Positions 47,160 to 58,679 of a stretch of DNA of 64,000 nt are shown here, piece after piece. A program made the translations under genes and the position numbers. The DNA comes from Rhizophagus irregularis (lineage: Eukaryota; Glomeromycota; Glomeromycetes; Glomerales; Glomeraceae). Every line of letters starts with the position of its first letter. Position 1 is the stretch's first letter. The DNA lies in NCBI RefSeq assembly GCF_026210795.1, contig NC_089453.1, positions 3,164,501 to 3,228,500 on the forward strand, in the 5' to 3' direction. The notes beneath the pieces are model-generated. The model searched no databases, had not been told where the DNA came from, and saw nothing but the letters and a program-made list of their open reading frames with translations.

Positions 47160-48055
47160 ATAATAGTTGATAAAATAAAATATGGAGGGTTAGTGATATC
47201 GGTAATCTCTAATTTTCTAATTTCGGGATAATTTCCTTGTCAAATGGCTCGTCTCGAGCAGAGATTAGCTCAAATATGATTAACTTGACAATGATTTAAT
47301 TCGGGAGGGTAGTTTACATTTAGTCAGTTGGTTAGAGTAATTGCCTCGGTGGCTAATTCTTCTCTAATATAAACTAATGTTTGTCTTCCTTTACCGGTTA
47401 AATCCTCTAATTCACAAATCTATTACCAGGCAAAGCCTCTTATATTCAAAACCAATCAGAGATAGGATTTCTCCCTTCTTGCTGGTAATGATACTTTGTC
47501 AAATGGCTTGGCTAATTTGCTCGGGAGATAATTCAGCCTAAATCTCCAACCTTAAACAAGCGAATATCTCTTTCTCATGTAAAAATCCATTCTCCTTTAA
47601 TCAATTAAAGACGATTGTAAACTTTGTCTAAAAAAGAGGGCAAGCACAGATTTCCGTCTGTAAAAAAAGGGAGTTGTGTAATATCCTGTTAGCCTGTCTT
47701 TTTAAGCAGTATCAGCAGTCATTCCAATAGATAGAATAATCCACCGTACTAACTTATAACTTTTAACCTCTCATCAAGTTCCTAAATAATTGGAAAAGGT
47801 ATTATCCAAAATTAGTAATAATGTAATGTTGTCGAGTATTCGATAATTGGCTCGTTCGGCTCTTTTCAATTAGTCAGATTTCCCACTCATCCAATTTTCC
47901 ATTGGGAATTTCTTTAAATAAGCCTGATAATTAATAGAAGTCCAGCTATCCAATAATCACCTCTTATAATCTTTTTCTGGTTTTTTTGTAATGGCTTAAT
48001 TAGACTTGACCAATGTTTTAAGATTTCCAATGTATTTACTAGTAGTATGCCATAG
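47160..48055. other. Unassigned moderately GC-richer stretch
   Basis: Contains two related segments (TTGTCAAATGGCTCGTCTCG near 47236 and TTGTCAAATGGCTTGGCTAA near 47497). No coding pattern or TIRs found. Confidence 0.35.
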
Positions 48056-48059
48056 ATTA

Positions 48060-49215
48060 TTATTAAGAACCCCTGAGACTCGTGAGATCAATCCTAAAAA
48101 AAAGAAGGCAGAAGAACATTAAAAGTGCTCAAAATTGTTCATCAAGTAAAGAAGATAGGAGTTTGCATAAAATATACATGTTGCCGAATTTTTTTTTCAA
48201 TTTCAGCCGTATTTTGGCTTCAAAGAAGCTGCTTGTATGTAGATCTCGGAAAAATTTATTTAAGCCTCGAATAATTTGTGCCAGATCTGCAGCAATTTTT
48301 AGCAGACTTCAGAAAGTTTCGGGCAAAGCCGAAATAATCTCGGTCAGACTTTTCTCTTTTTTATTGGAATAAAATCCAGAAACATATATTAAATACAGGT
48401 TGCCGAAAATTTTAGAGGCTGCCGAAATTTTACAAGCGAAACTCCTTAAAAATCTTGCTTAATATGTTTGTCAGACCTTGATCAACCTATTCGAAGCCTT
48501 ATGTTATCCAGATCTATGAAATCAGTTGACTTTGCGGCTGAAATAGCCGAAATTCGGCATGTATATTGTAAAATATGCAATTCCTTTATTTCCTTGACTG
48601 ACATCATTACTCAAGAAAGAATAAACTGACGAGTCGCTTTAGACAAGCAGTCAAGCGTTTTGTTCTCTCAGTTTGTTCATAACTTGAACAACGATGCCAA
48701 TATAACAAATCTATTTTGCTAAGAATAAATAAACTGGCAGTTCGCTTTAGACAAGCAGTCAAGCTTTTTTACTCCCAGCTTATTCGTAACTTAAGCAAAT
48801 AAAAATGTTATCTCTTTTTTAACTGTTTAAAGAAGGTACATAATGGCTCCTCTTCTAGAACCGTAGACTTTAAACAGGGAAATATTTTTAAAAAAGAGCA
48901 TAAAAGAGGAAACACTTTTGTCTCGCTCATTAACCAAAACGCACCTTTCAGTTGCAAATTATTTTTTTCCTTCGCCTTATTCTTTTACTCTTGCTTGTAT
49001 ATAATTTTGTCTTCGGCAAAGAGTTAAAGGTTTTTTATTATTCAAAATATTTGTACCTCGCTTGGTAAAGAAAGTGAAGAAAAGAAAGTGAAGAAATGAA
49101 GGTTATAAGATACCGTATTATATAGCTATTTATTGTTTACATAGACGCGTATGTCGCGTATTCTGCTATCTGATGCTACTGATGTTGCAAGTGAAATGAT
49201 TAATCTATCAAGTTA
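48060..49215 (-). repeat. Long dispersed repeat, copy B (inverted relative to copy A)
   Basis: Reverse complement of 16740-17915 with small indels. Shared landmarks: GACTCGTGAGATCAATCCTAAAAA (acceptor side), the two GACTGCTTGTCTAAAGCG segments, GCACCTTTCAGTTGC (donor side), and the outer TAAGATACCGTATTATATAG. Separated from copy A by about 30 kb. Confidence 0.8.
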
Positions 49216-49956
49216 CACAAGTTACACAAGTCCGGATATAAACATATAGTGTATACAGTCAAACCTTTATATAACGATATGTCGTGACATATATGAAATT
49301 TTTAGGAAATATCGTTATATCAAAGTTATACCGATATTTATATGTCCTCACATATAGTGGGAAAATAAAATTTTATCGGTGAATTCTCCGATTCAATTTA
49401 TTAGAACGGGTTTTAATTAACACTGTTATATTCGTTATATAAATTCACTTATTACATTTGTATTGTAACACAAGGTTTATTTTACAAAAAAAGGTATCTG
49501 TACGTCTTAGACTCTTAGTCCTTTCACGTCTAACTGAAGTAATCAAAGTCACGGTTTTCCTTACTAATGAAAGCACAGTATAATTTTATCGGTTTGTTCT
49601 CATAATTATACAGATTAATCCCAAAAAACAATATCATATAAATAGGTAATAAGAGATCAGTGCTTGAGAAACTAAATTTGGGTTTCATTATCTAAAAAGG
49701 GAGAGATCTACAGTTCTACGCATTATTTTGATCAAGAGCCATGCGGACTTTTTTGGTTCACAGATTGTGCAACATAATTGTGTCCTTCGCACTTAAGTAT
49801 ATTAAAAAAACTAATATATATATATATGAAAGAGAGGGAAGGATTTATCGAATCAAAAAAGGACATTGATTACTGTAGTACAATATTCTGAATCAAAAAA
49901 AGTATACAATTATATAGTGGTGGACCAAATGATTATCGTATAGTCATGTGAAATGA

Positions 49957-50037
49957 TATACAGAGAACGTGAAGCAAAAGTTCGTGTAATGGAACTGTCC
50001 AACCTTGAGAAGGAGCGGGAGTTAAAGTTACATTAGA
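49957..50037 (+). pseudogene. Coiled-coil C-terminal remnant of a transposon-type gene
   Basis: Reads YREREAKVRVMELSNLEKER and ELKLH then TAG. Charged coiled-coil tails of this kind end several mobile-element genes in this window (for example the MULE transposase). No upstream domain preserved. Confidence 0.45.
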
Positions 50038-50128
50038 AGTTAGAATAGTTCATTGGTTAGAATAGCTTTATCAATAGTGAATTATAAAAGTAAAAATTTG
50101 CATTAATTAAATAAAGGATAAATCTAAT

Positions 50129-50429
50129 TGTAACAGCCTGTTACGCGTCTTATTTGTAACAACCCCCAATTTTATCCAATTAAAATTTAAGATCAGGCGT
50201 AATGTAAACAAAAACAAAAGATCAGTCGTGTAACTAAGACAAAAGAATTTTTTAAAAAATTTCAAGAAACTGCTTATAACTTAAAATTTTGTCTATGAAA
50301 CTGTCTTAAATACATTAAGTAAAAGTTTTCCAAATTAAATTTTGCATATAAAAATTTTATTTGTGAAACACATATTAAATTTAAATAAAAAAAGGATGTT
50401 ACAGATAAGATATATAACAGGCTGTTACA
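50129..50429. mobile_element. 301-bp MITE, TGTAACAGCCTG ends, AAT duplication
   Basis: Inverted ends of about 32 bp beginning TGTAACAGCCTGTTA; AAT on both sides (50126-50128, 50430-50432). A 3-bp duplication suggests mobilisation by a PIF/Harbinger-type enzyme. No coding capacity. Confidence 0.82.
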
Positions 50430-50789
50430 AATACATTTTTTCTTAAATAAAAATGAAATCCGCATTTTATACTCATTACTCTTTGCAAATTAATTAATAC
50501 AATACATACAACGGAGTATAGTAAATTTCATACACTATCAGTTATTACGTCATACAATACTCAATAGACAACCCATACTATACTACTATTCGTCTTACCT
50601 AAAAAAGTCATATTTGCAATTAAAATTTCTGTTGCATATTTCCACAATTCCACTAATAAACATGAAGAATAAATGAATCTGCGATTTATCTTCAGTTACT
50701 CCAATTGAAATAGTATCCAATTTCGTTGAATATATTGATAATTTTATAACTCCGAAGATTTTTGCAAATATTCAAAATTTGAAATCAAA

Positions 50790-51190
50790 TTGTTTTAAAA
50801 ATCTTCAATATGATTTCCAATTAATCCATCATCATTTTCTAAAACTTGCTTTAAAATATCCGGGTCTTCATAATATAACTTTTTACAAGAATTAATTTGG
50901 TCCAAGAAATAATATGAAAGAGGAACTTCAAGATCATTAATCGTCGTGATATTTTATATTGAAGGATTTGGTTCGCATAAGTTAATATTAATCATTGTAT
51001 TATCCATTTCCATAATCGGATAATTCATTTTTTATTTTAGATTCTTTATTATTTCCTTATTAAAAAAAGTAGCTAATGCTAATAACTTTTCAAGCAGTGA
51101 TGTTCTTGGAAGTTTTCGATAACATTTTGTTGAAATTGGAGGTTCCATTGGAATAATTGGATGATGCGATATTTCAATACCCTGTAAAAA
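50790..51190 (-). pseudogene. Coding-like fragment of unknown family
   Basis: Minus strand, in order: GIEISHHPIIPMEPPISTKC, LPRTSLLEKLLALATFFNKE, MNYPIMEMDNTMININ, then in the next frame NDLEVPLSYYFLDQINSCKK and LYYEDPDILKQVLENDDGLI ending in a stop near 50800. Amino-acid content is that of a real protein but the frame changes at least once. Not recognised. Confidence 0.45.
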
Positions 51191-51438
51191 AAGTCGATCC
51201 GTTTTTTATATTCCGTCTTTTTCCGTGAAAGGCTCAATTTTACAGTAGGGTGCACTAGAAGCTTCCAATCAAAATCTTTTGGAAATTGGACATACGGTAG
51301 TTATTTATTGTATCTTCCAATGAAGTTCCACTAGCATTCGTTTATTACTAAAATTGGCAATTATATTTATAATTAAAATATTCATAGTTAAACTACTAGT
51401 TGTTTGATAACTAATTTACATTTTCGCGTCTTTAAAAA

Positions 51439-51835
51439 ATGAAAAGACCTAGAACTTATCGCCTTACTAAATATATAAAGATTCTTGGAAAACAAAATTC
51501 ATAAAATACTTATGCATGTGTTGAAAAGCTAGAAAATAATGAACTTTTAAAAAATACCTTTACTAATAAAGAGCCACAGGTCAAGAATCATTTGAAAAAC
51601 TGGTACATTTTCGAGAAAAAATTGGGAATCAAGAAGAATTAGATAGAATTATATATTAAACAGATAATGAAGAAGGAGAAACTAGCCAAAAGCATCAAAA
51701 AGGCCAAAATAATAATAATTTTGGAGAGAATAATTATGAAAAGGTTTTAAAATATCTGAGGACTATGCAGGATATTTTTAAAGTTTCAAATTTTAAATTA
51801 ATAGAAGAAGCTTCGGTCAAATCACATTTTTCAAT
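51439..51835 (+). pseudogene. hAT transposase, 5' part (BED-type finger region)
   Basis: From ATG 51439: MKRPRTYRLTKYIKILG, a stop, then ACVEKLENNELLKNTFTNKE and VKNHLKN (the C...H...-type N-terminal finger of hAT elements, with the final Cys replaced by Trp), then GNQEELDRIIY and an acidic linker. Ends at the Harbinger insertion. The rest resumes at 56304. Confidence 0.7.
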
Positions 51836-51960
51836 AGACCAGTTCATTTTTGATCGTTCGGGTTTTTTATCGCAAAATCCGTTAACCATGTGATCAAGAA
51901 TTAATTACACCAATTTTTAATTTTGATCGGCCTATTTTTGATCGTAAAAAATTTTGAAAA

Positions 51961-53060
51961 ATGACATGCCGACAAACTATTGAAAATTCATTAATAAACT
52001 TTTTTATTAAATCGAGTCAAGTTTTTGATGACTCTGATAATGAATCAAATAATTCTGATTCTAAGAAGAGTTATTTAATGTTGAAATGATTCTTCTTGGA
52101 TTATGTACTTTACTACTAGATTCTCGTTATTTAGAGTTACGTTTTCAAGAATGGTGGCACTTAATAGTTCCTAAATATGATGACATTAGATTTAAAAAAA
52201 ATTATGGGAATGGATTCCCAAAGCTTACAAATCTTATAACTAATATTGAATCACATTCAATTTTTCAATCAACTGGTAATAGACAGCAAGTTCCAGTTGA
52301 ATTACAACTAGCTATTTTTTTACGAAGAGGTTCAAAGGATGAAATTTTTAGTATACGCTCACATTATGGTATATCTGAGGGTACTGTTTATCTCTATTGT
52401 AAGAGAGTCATGTTAGCTATTCTTTTATTAAAAAGTTCATAATTATATGGTCAACAGAACAAACAAGAAAGATGGTTCATTAGATGTTGGAAGATTTGCA
52501 ATGTTATTGGTGCTATTGATGGTACTCATATAATCTTGGGAATTGCTCCATTAAAACAACCTGAAATATATTGAAATCGTAAAAAAAAATGTTCAATTCA
52601 ATGTCAAGGTATAGTTGATTATCGTGGTATTTTTTTATTGATTATGAAATAGGATGGCCAGGATCAGTTCATGATGCAAAGTTATATCGAAATTCATTTT
52701 TTATCAAAATGTTTCTACACTTATAAAATGGTGAAATTATTTATTAGGAGACTCAGCATATCCATTATCTAATTTTCTTATTAAACCTTTTACTAATACT
52801 CAAAATAATTTACAAATACAATTTAATATTACTCATTCTTTACACTGTGTAGTAGTGGAAAATACTTTGGTAGATTTAAAAATAGATTTGATTGTTTAAA
52901 AGAATTCAATGTTAGAAAAATATCAACTGCAGTTTGTTTAACTGAATGTTACATAATTTTTTGGAAACAAATAATGATAATTGGGAAATAGATGATGATG
53001 ATAGTGATGATAGTGATTATGAATTTATGATAATGATGATCATTATATATGACATTTAAT
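51961..53060 (+). pseudogene. PIF/Harbinger DDE transposase
   Basis: Protein text over shifting frames: MTCRQTIENSLINFFIK, EMILLGLCTLLLDSRYLELR, QQVPVELQLAIFLRRGSKDE with HYGISEGTVYLYCKRV (helix-turn-helix), VIGAIDGTHIILG (first Asp, codon 52518-52520), FIDYEIGWPGSVHDAKLYRN, LGDSAYPLS (second Asp, 52750-52752), VVENT then FGRFKNRFD (Glu, 52858-52860). Catalytic residues remain, but frameshifts near 52080, 52440, 52632 and 52865 and a TGA near 52573 disable it. Confidence 0.85.
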
Positions 53061-53179
53061 TAAATCAATAAAATTTTCAATTTAGTCCAAAAAAGATTAT
53101 TATTATTATAGTGTATTATATTATATTATAAAACTAAAAACTAACATACTACATTAATCTTTTCTTTGATATTTTAATT

Positions 53180-55858
53180 CTAATTCTTCACCTTTAAATC
53201 AAATTCCATTTTCATTCTTTCCCTTTCACGCTCTCTTTCATATGCCAATCTTTCTTGCTCAATTTTTAATCTCTCCTTCTTTAACTCATTACTTTTTTCT
53301 AATTTTTCCTTTTCTAACATCATTTTCTGCTCCCAAATTTTTCACGTGTTTGATTCATTTCAGTTATTGCTTCAGTCGTAACTTCAACATTATTTTTGTT
53401 CTTTTGTTTTTATTATTTACCTTTTTAGTTTCAATTTTCTCATTAATAATATCTATTGACTTATTAGCCAAAAATGAAGGATATATTTTCACGTGTCCCG
53501 AAATTATATCTAGCCTATCATACCATCCCCAATCTTTACGTTCTGATTATTATGCTTCTTAACACTTTCATATTTTTTTATTAAGCGTGTAAGTTTATCT
53601 TAAATAAATAATTAAAAGATTCCTCTTTATATGGTAAAATATTCTTTGCCATATCATTATAAAATTTAGTTTTATTTCCTTTAGACCAAGATGTGAAATT
53701 TTCTTGAAGATAATCAAGTAAAATCTCAATTTCACTATTTTTCCAACCAGATTTTTCACCAGGATCTTGATCTTTGTCATCGTCATCTTTTTTCTTAGCA
53801 TGAGATTGTTTAGAAATACACGTCTGAGAAATTTCATCATCTTCATCTCTAAACTAAAATAAAATGTAATAAATATTTTATATTCACAGTTAAAATATAC
53901 ATTACAAAACTTACCAAATAAGTTTCATCGTAATTTTCATCTAATTCAAATAAAGTGGAAGACAAATGAAGTATTTGAGGATCGTATTGCTGTTGAAAAA
54001 CATATTGTTCTTGAAAAGGAGGATGAAAGATACGTTGCTGTTGCTTTTGAAGCTGGCTTCGCTGCTGGTGCTGCTGAGGAGGTTCAGAAAGAACACTTTA
54101 CTGTTGCTGTTGAGGTTGAAGAATGATATTTTGTAATTGTGGTTCAGTAAGAATTGGTTTAGGTAAAATTAAACGCGGAGCAGTTTGTGAGATTAAACGC
54201 GTTTTCTTTTGAGCTTCAGCTCCATAAGAAGCAGCAGAAGCCCTATAAAAAAAAAATGTCCAGTTTTTGTTCAGAAATTGTCCGCCTATATTTTCCGGAC
54301 AAAAACAGGATCTATAAACATCCGGAATATTGCAATATTCCGGACATTCATAAATAAGGAATTCGTCCGGTTTTTGCCATATATTTGTCCGTCATTTGTC
54401 CAAATTTTGATTATTCATAAATAAGTAATTTGCTTATATGATTTACTTTATAGTTTTTTTTAGCAGTATTATTTATTTATTCAAATTAAAAGCATAACAA
54501 TTAAAATCATAGAGTCATAGACTATTTATTATATTATAAAAACAATAACTTTATTATAAATTAATCAATTAATACGATATGCTCCACTAATATTATAATC
54601 TACTTTCATTAAAATTAAGATACAAGTAAATTTAACCTTGCTGAATAATTTTACTTAAGCATAAAAGAGTAGTTTCATTTGAATAAAGTGATGAACTTAC
54701 GTTCTAAAGTTGGAAATAGAAAAGTAAAATTCAAAAATTAGTATTCAATTAAAAAATGCAACTTATCTACAAATATTGTACCTACACTTATGAAAATCTA
54801 AATTACAAGTAATTTCGACCTCATTGAACAACTTTACTTAAGCACAAAAGGGTAATTTCATTTGGTGAAAGTGGTGAAATTACGCTCTGAAGTTTAAAAC
54901 AGAAAAACGAAAATTTTGAAAACCAGTACTATTATAAAAATCATGATTTCCTCTATAATTATCATACCTATGCATATGAAATAAGTATAATTTAACATTG
55001 CTGGACAACTTTGCTTCATAAAAGATAGCTTCATTTGGCCAAAGTGATGAGATTATGCGTGAAATTACGCTTCAAAACTAGAAAATAAAAATACAAAAGT
55101 AAAAAGAAGAAATTAAGGTACTATATATTATATAAAATATTATAACTTTACAAGAACAAGTAATAAAAACTGAGTTAAAAGAGTTTATTATGTGTTAGTT
55201 TGTACTTTTGAAAAAAAAGGGAAAAAAGGGGGAAAAGATTTTTTTTACAGCTATCACGTAAACAATAAACAAATAAACAAATAAGGTAATCACGTGATAT
55301 CAGTGACGATCATTTGAATTTTGATCTTAATAAAATTAATGTTTATGTAAAGCGAAAAAATCAACTGCACGTGGTACAGTAATTCTATAAAATTAAATTT
55401 TTTATTGTTCAACCATTAATTATTGAATATAGTAGAGGAAAAAGTTGTGAGATATTTTGCTGTAACTGTCAGTTATATACACTACATTCTCGTTAAATAT
55501 GGTGGATGATCAAAAAAATTCAGACGAATTCCGGACGATCAAAAATATCAAATTCCGGATGATCAAAATTCCTTGGACATTTTCCAGACATATTCTGTAC
55601 ATTCAAAAAATTCCGGACATTTTTTTTGGGCAAATTCCAGATGATCAAAAATTCTGGACATTTTTCTAGACAAATTCCGGACAATCAAACATTCAGAAAA
55701 TTGGTTTTCGTCCTAAATCCTGCAATATCTGGACAATTTCCGGACATTTTCTGGATGCACCCGGACATTTTTAGATACAATTTCCGGACATTTCTTTTTT
55801 ATAGGGAAGAGTTAGGACGTTTAGTTGAAGTTTTTCCGTTAAATTGTAATTGATTCAT
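53180..55858 (-). pseudogene. Harbinger Myb/SANT-like gene, split by the 1,566-bp element
   Basis: ATG at 55858 begins MNQLQFNGKTSTKRPNSS; after the inserted element the same frame goes on AASYGAEAQKKT, so the insertion is in exon 1. A Gln-rich linker follows with one internal TAA, then a 61-nt GT-AG intron (53914 to 53854), then GWKNSEIEILLDYLQENFTS and GNKTKFYNDMAKNIL (Myb/SANT-like fold), a frameshift, KDWGWYDRLDIISG, and a charged C-terminal coil ending at 53180. In this superfamily the Myb-like partner helps the transposase enter the nucleus and bind element ends. Confidence 0.75.
54241..55806. mobile_element. 1,566-bp TIR element, copy 1
   Basis: Ends CCCTATAAAAAAAAAATGTC and, inverted, CCCTATAAAAAAGAAATGTC; 3-bp duplication AAG (54238-54240, 55807-55809). 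Subterminal regions are packed with TCCGGACATTTT-type motifs. The middle holds three degenerate ~185-bp repeats (each with TTTACTTAAGCA-AAAAG-GTA and ACGCTCTGAAGTT-type text). No transposase. Lies in a coding exon of the Myb-like gene. Confidence 0.88.
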
Positions 55859-56303
55859 GTTCTTTTAAAATAATTCCACCTTTTTTTTTGTTCGCAAAGT
55901 TCGGATCGTCGATCAGGTCACACGATTTTGTCAGCCAATAATTATCTACTCAAAACCCGATCAAAAATCCGAACTCGAAAATGCATTCCTAACATGTGAT
56001 CAAAATCAAAATTGAGTACTGTACTTTGATCGGCTTATTGAACGGTTAACCTTGGTCACCTTATTTTTCGTATAATGAAATATTTTCTTTTTTAAAAATG
56101 GCAAATAAGCAATACCATGAAGGTATAGTAAACTTTTTGAGGGCGCATATTAAAACTTTACTAAGCATCAGACACGTTAAAAAAAAGCGATCAAAATGAT
56201 ACACATTTTTGTTGTTGTTGATCAGGTCACACAATTTCATCAGCCAATAATTATCAATTCAAAATCCGATCAAAATTCCGAATGATCAGAATTAAACAGG
56301 CCT

Positions 56304-58015
56304 AATATCAACATTATCTACACGTAGCCATCACTCGTAAACTGAGTAAAAAAGAAATACCAAAATTTGAACATCTTCATTTAAGAATGTCAGCAGCAAA
56401 TGGCCAGCATTTTTGAATTTTTAAGCCCATTTTCTGTTTTACTAAAAAGAAAAGCTTTATCTAATCGCGAAATTAAAAATTTAAATACTTTTGGAGATGA
56501 TTAAAATTAAAATTTAATAATGAATTATTTATTATTAGATCCAAATATTAATTATACTTAATATTTAATTATACTGTAATAGGTGGCGTCTTCGATAAGA
56601 ATTTCCGGTGGGTTTCTTCCTTGTTTTGCGCACCAATGTCAGTTAGCACTTGGTGACATTTTTAAAGAATCTTCAGCTTTAAAAATTGCCTCTAGTAAGC
56701 TATTATAGTTGCAGCTTACTTTAAAAATGCGAACAATAGTTATTTTATTAGTAAGTTGTGAGATATGCAAAAAGAGCTATATAACAAATGCTATTCAATT
56801 GTAATACCTGGTGAAACAGTCACTATTATTGTTTTAAAAGTCTTGTTCTATCTAAACAGGCTTTACGAATAAATATATTCTTTTTATTTATATAATCAAT
56901 CAATTAATTAATTTTTTATTTTCATAGAATCTGGCAATTCATCTTGACAAGTTGGTTCATCAAACACTGATGAACTTTATCTAAATTCAGAATTTTGTCA
57001 AATACTCTAGATAATAATTGGTGGGAAATGATTGAGCTTTTACCAGGATATTTATTACCATATTGTAGTATCTTAAACAAACTTCAATTTGATAAAGCAC
57101 GTTCATTTGAATTGGAGCCGATTTCAGATCCAAATTTAGGTAATCAAATGATCGATCGACTAGAAAAGAGATGATCAATGTACTCTCTTTTATGCTTCAT
57201 CCAAAATATCGTCTAGGATATTTTAATCCTGAACTTAATAATTTATCATACTTCTTTGGGACGGTATTTAACATATTATTACAAAGCATAGTTGAACTCT
57301 TTAATGATGAACTTTCGGACAATTCGTAATGTCTTTAAATTTTGGTCTTTTGTAGCGAACTGGGTGCAGTTGCTTTAAAAATTTTTGAAATGTGCGTGAA
57401 TACAGCTTCGGTTGAGAGAATACGTTCATCTATGGATTTTTTACATACAGCTCGTCATAATCGATTAACATCGAGATTTTATTTTTAACTATTTTTTAAC
57501 AGTATTTTTTATTATTTTTAACTTTTATTCTTAATAAGTGGATGGAATTTTTATATTTAACGATTGGAATTAATGAATGAAATTTTTATTAACTTAATGA
57601 ATGGGATCAATGATTAGGATTTAATGATCAGGAATTTTTTATCTTTAACGATTGGAAATAATTTTTTTATCTTTTAATAAATGGGATTTTTATTATTTTT
57701 AACTAATGGATTTTTTTATTTAATGATTTTTTATAGTATGATAAAGTGTTGGCAATGTGTCAACTTCGTGCATTTATTAATTTTTTACTAAGAGAAAACA
57801 CAAATTCTGGATCCGAATGTTGTGAAGATCCCGAAGTTGAAGATTTTGAAATTCCTGAAGATATTGAAAATGATGAAGATAATAATATTATTAATATAGA
57901 GCATTGGGAGTGAGAATTGAATGAATGGGATGAGAAGTTAATAGAAGTAGTGGCACGAATAGAGGAGGAGGTATTAAGAGAAAATTTAAATAGTAATTTG
58001 GAAGGTGATCTTTAA
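56304..58015 (+). pseudogene. hAT transposase, 3' part with dimerisation domain
   Basis: Resumes the gene broken at 51835: RKLSKKEIPKFEHLHLRMSA, FLPCFAHQCQLALGDIFKES, ILSNTLDNNWWEMIELL, then the hAT C-terminal dimerisation block ELGAVALKIFEMCVNTASVE / SSMDFLHTARHNRL, KVLAMCQLRAFI and an acidic tail ending TAA 58013-58015. Many stops and frameshifts; a ~250-bp AT-rich insertion separates the last two blocks. Clearly inactive. Confidence 0.82.
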
Positions 58016-58446
58016 ATGAATATACGCATCCAGCAATAGATAAAAGAGAAAATCTTTAAATGCTCCTAATTACTTAAATGAAATGTTAAATATGTAAATT
58101 GTCTAAGTGTTAATAAATCTTTGTTTTTTATTGGATAAAATATTTCACGTGATTAAGATGCTTCCAAACTTTCAATAAAAATCTATTGGAACTGAAATAG
58201 GCGTTGGAATCGGAAGATGGAAGGTTCAAAAGTTAATTTATATGTCTGGAAAGGGATTTCTTTTATTACTAGTAACTTGGATTAGACTATGTCAATTTTG
58301 TATATAATCTTTTAAATCAAATTACACAAAATATTGATATCTTTCTCTTTAGTATTAGACGAAACCACACTGGAAATATATTTAATAATTCCAAATTATT
58401 ACACTAAGATAATAAATCCAATGAGTGACTCTACCCCGATATAAAC

Positions 58447-58669
58447 GAGTGATACGAATAGTAGTAGAGTATGGTGGATGTGTTGAGTAGAGTATAACGT
58501 GGATGTGACATTATACTCAAGTGATAAATAAACACCTCGGCCCAAGCGGTTTGGCCGGGTGTCTATTCATCACTTGAGTATGGTTCACACCCTTTATGTT
58601 ACACACCGCTAAACATCACAATACTCTACTCAACACACCGGCCCTACTCTACTACTTTTCGTCTTACCT
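58447..58669. mobile_element. 223-bp MULE-like MITE with 9-bp duplication
   Basis: GATATAAAC flanks both sides (58438-58446, 58670-58678). Ends GAGTGATACGAATAGTAGTA and inverted AGGTAAGACGAAAAGTAGTA, and the whole element folds as one imperfect hairpin around CGGCCCAAGCGGTTTGGCCG. A related end (ACTACTATTCGTCTTACCT) sits at about 50582-50600. The 9-bp duplication fits Mutator-type elements. Confidence 0.85.
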
Positions 58670-58679
58670 GATATAAACT

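Larger units (their letters stand above)
51836..56303. mobile_element. PIF/Harbinger element, decayed, inserted in the hAT gene
   Basis: Ends AGACCAGTTCATTTTTGATC and, inverted on the right, AGGCCTGTTTAATTCTGATC extend as an imperfect ~38-bp TIR. AAT flanks both sides (51833-51835, 56304-56306). It carries the two genes expected of the superfamily in convergent orientation: a DDE_Tnp_4-type transposase (+) and a Myb/SANT-like protein (-). A ~63-bp segment near the right end (55911-55973) is repeated at 56220-56282. A 1,566-bp element is inserted within it, so its own length was about 2.9 kb. Confidence 0.82.

Noticed and set aside
49256-49480. pogo-like left end (CAGTCAAACCTTTATATAACG)
   Set aside because: No matching right end or second TA-flanked terminus found; recorded only under the MITE at 34112.
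54209-54424. Small open frames in the 1,566-bp elements (also 55626-55853 and 60373-60606)
   Set aside because: They follow the TCCGGACATTTT subterminal repeats; the identical frame in both copies reflects copy identity, not a conserved gene.
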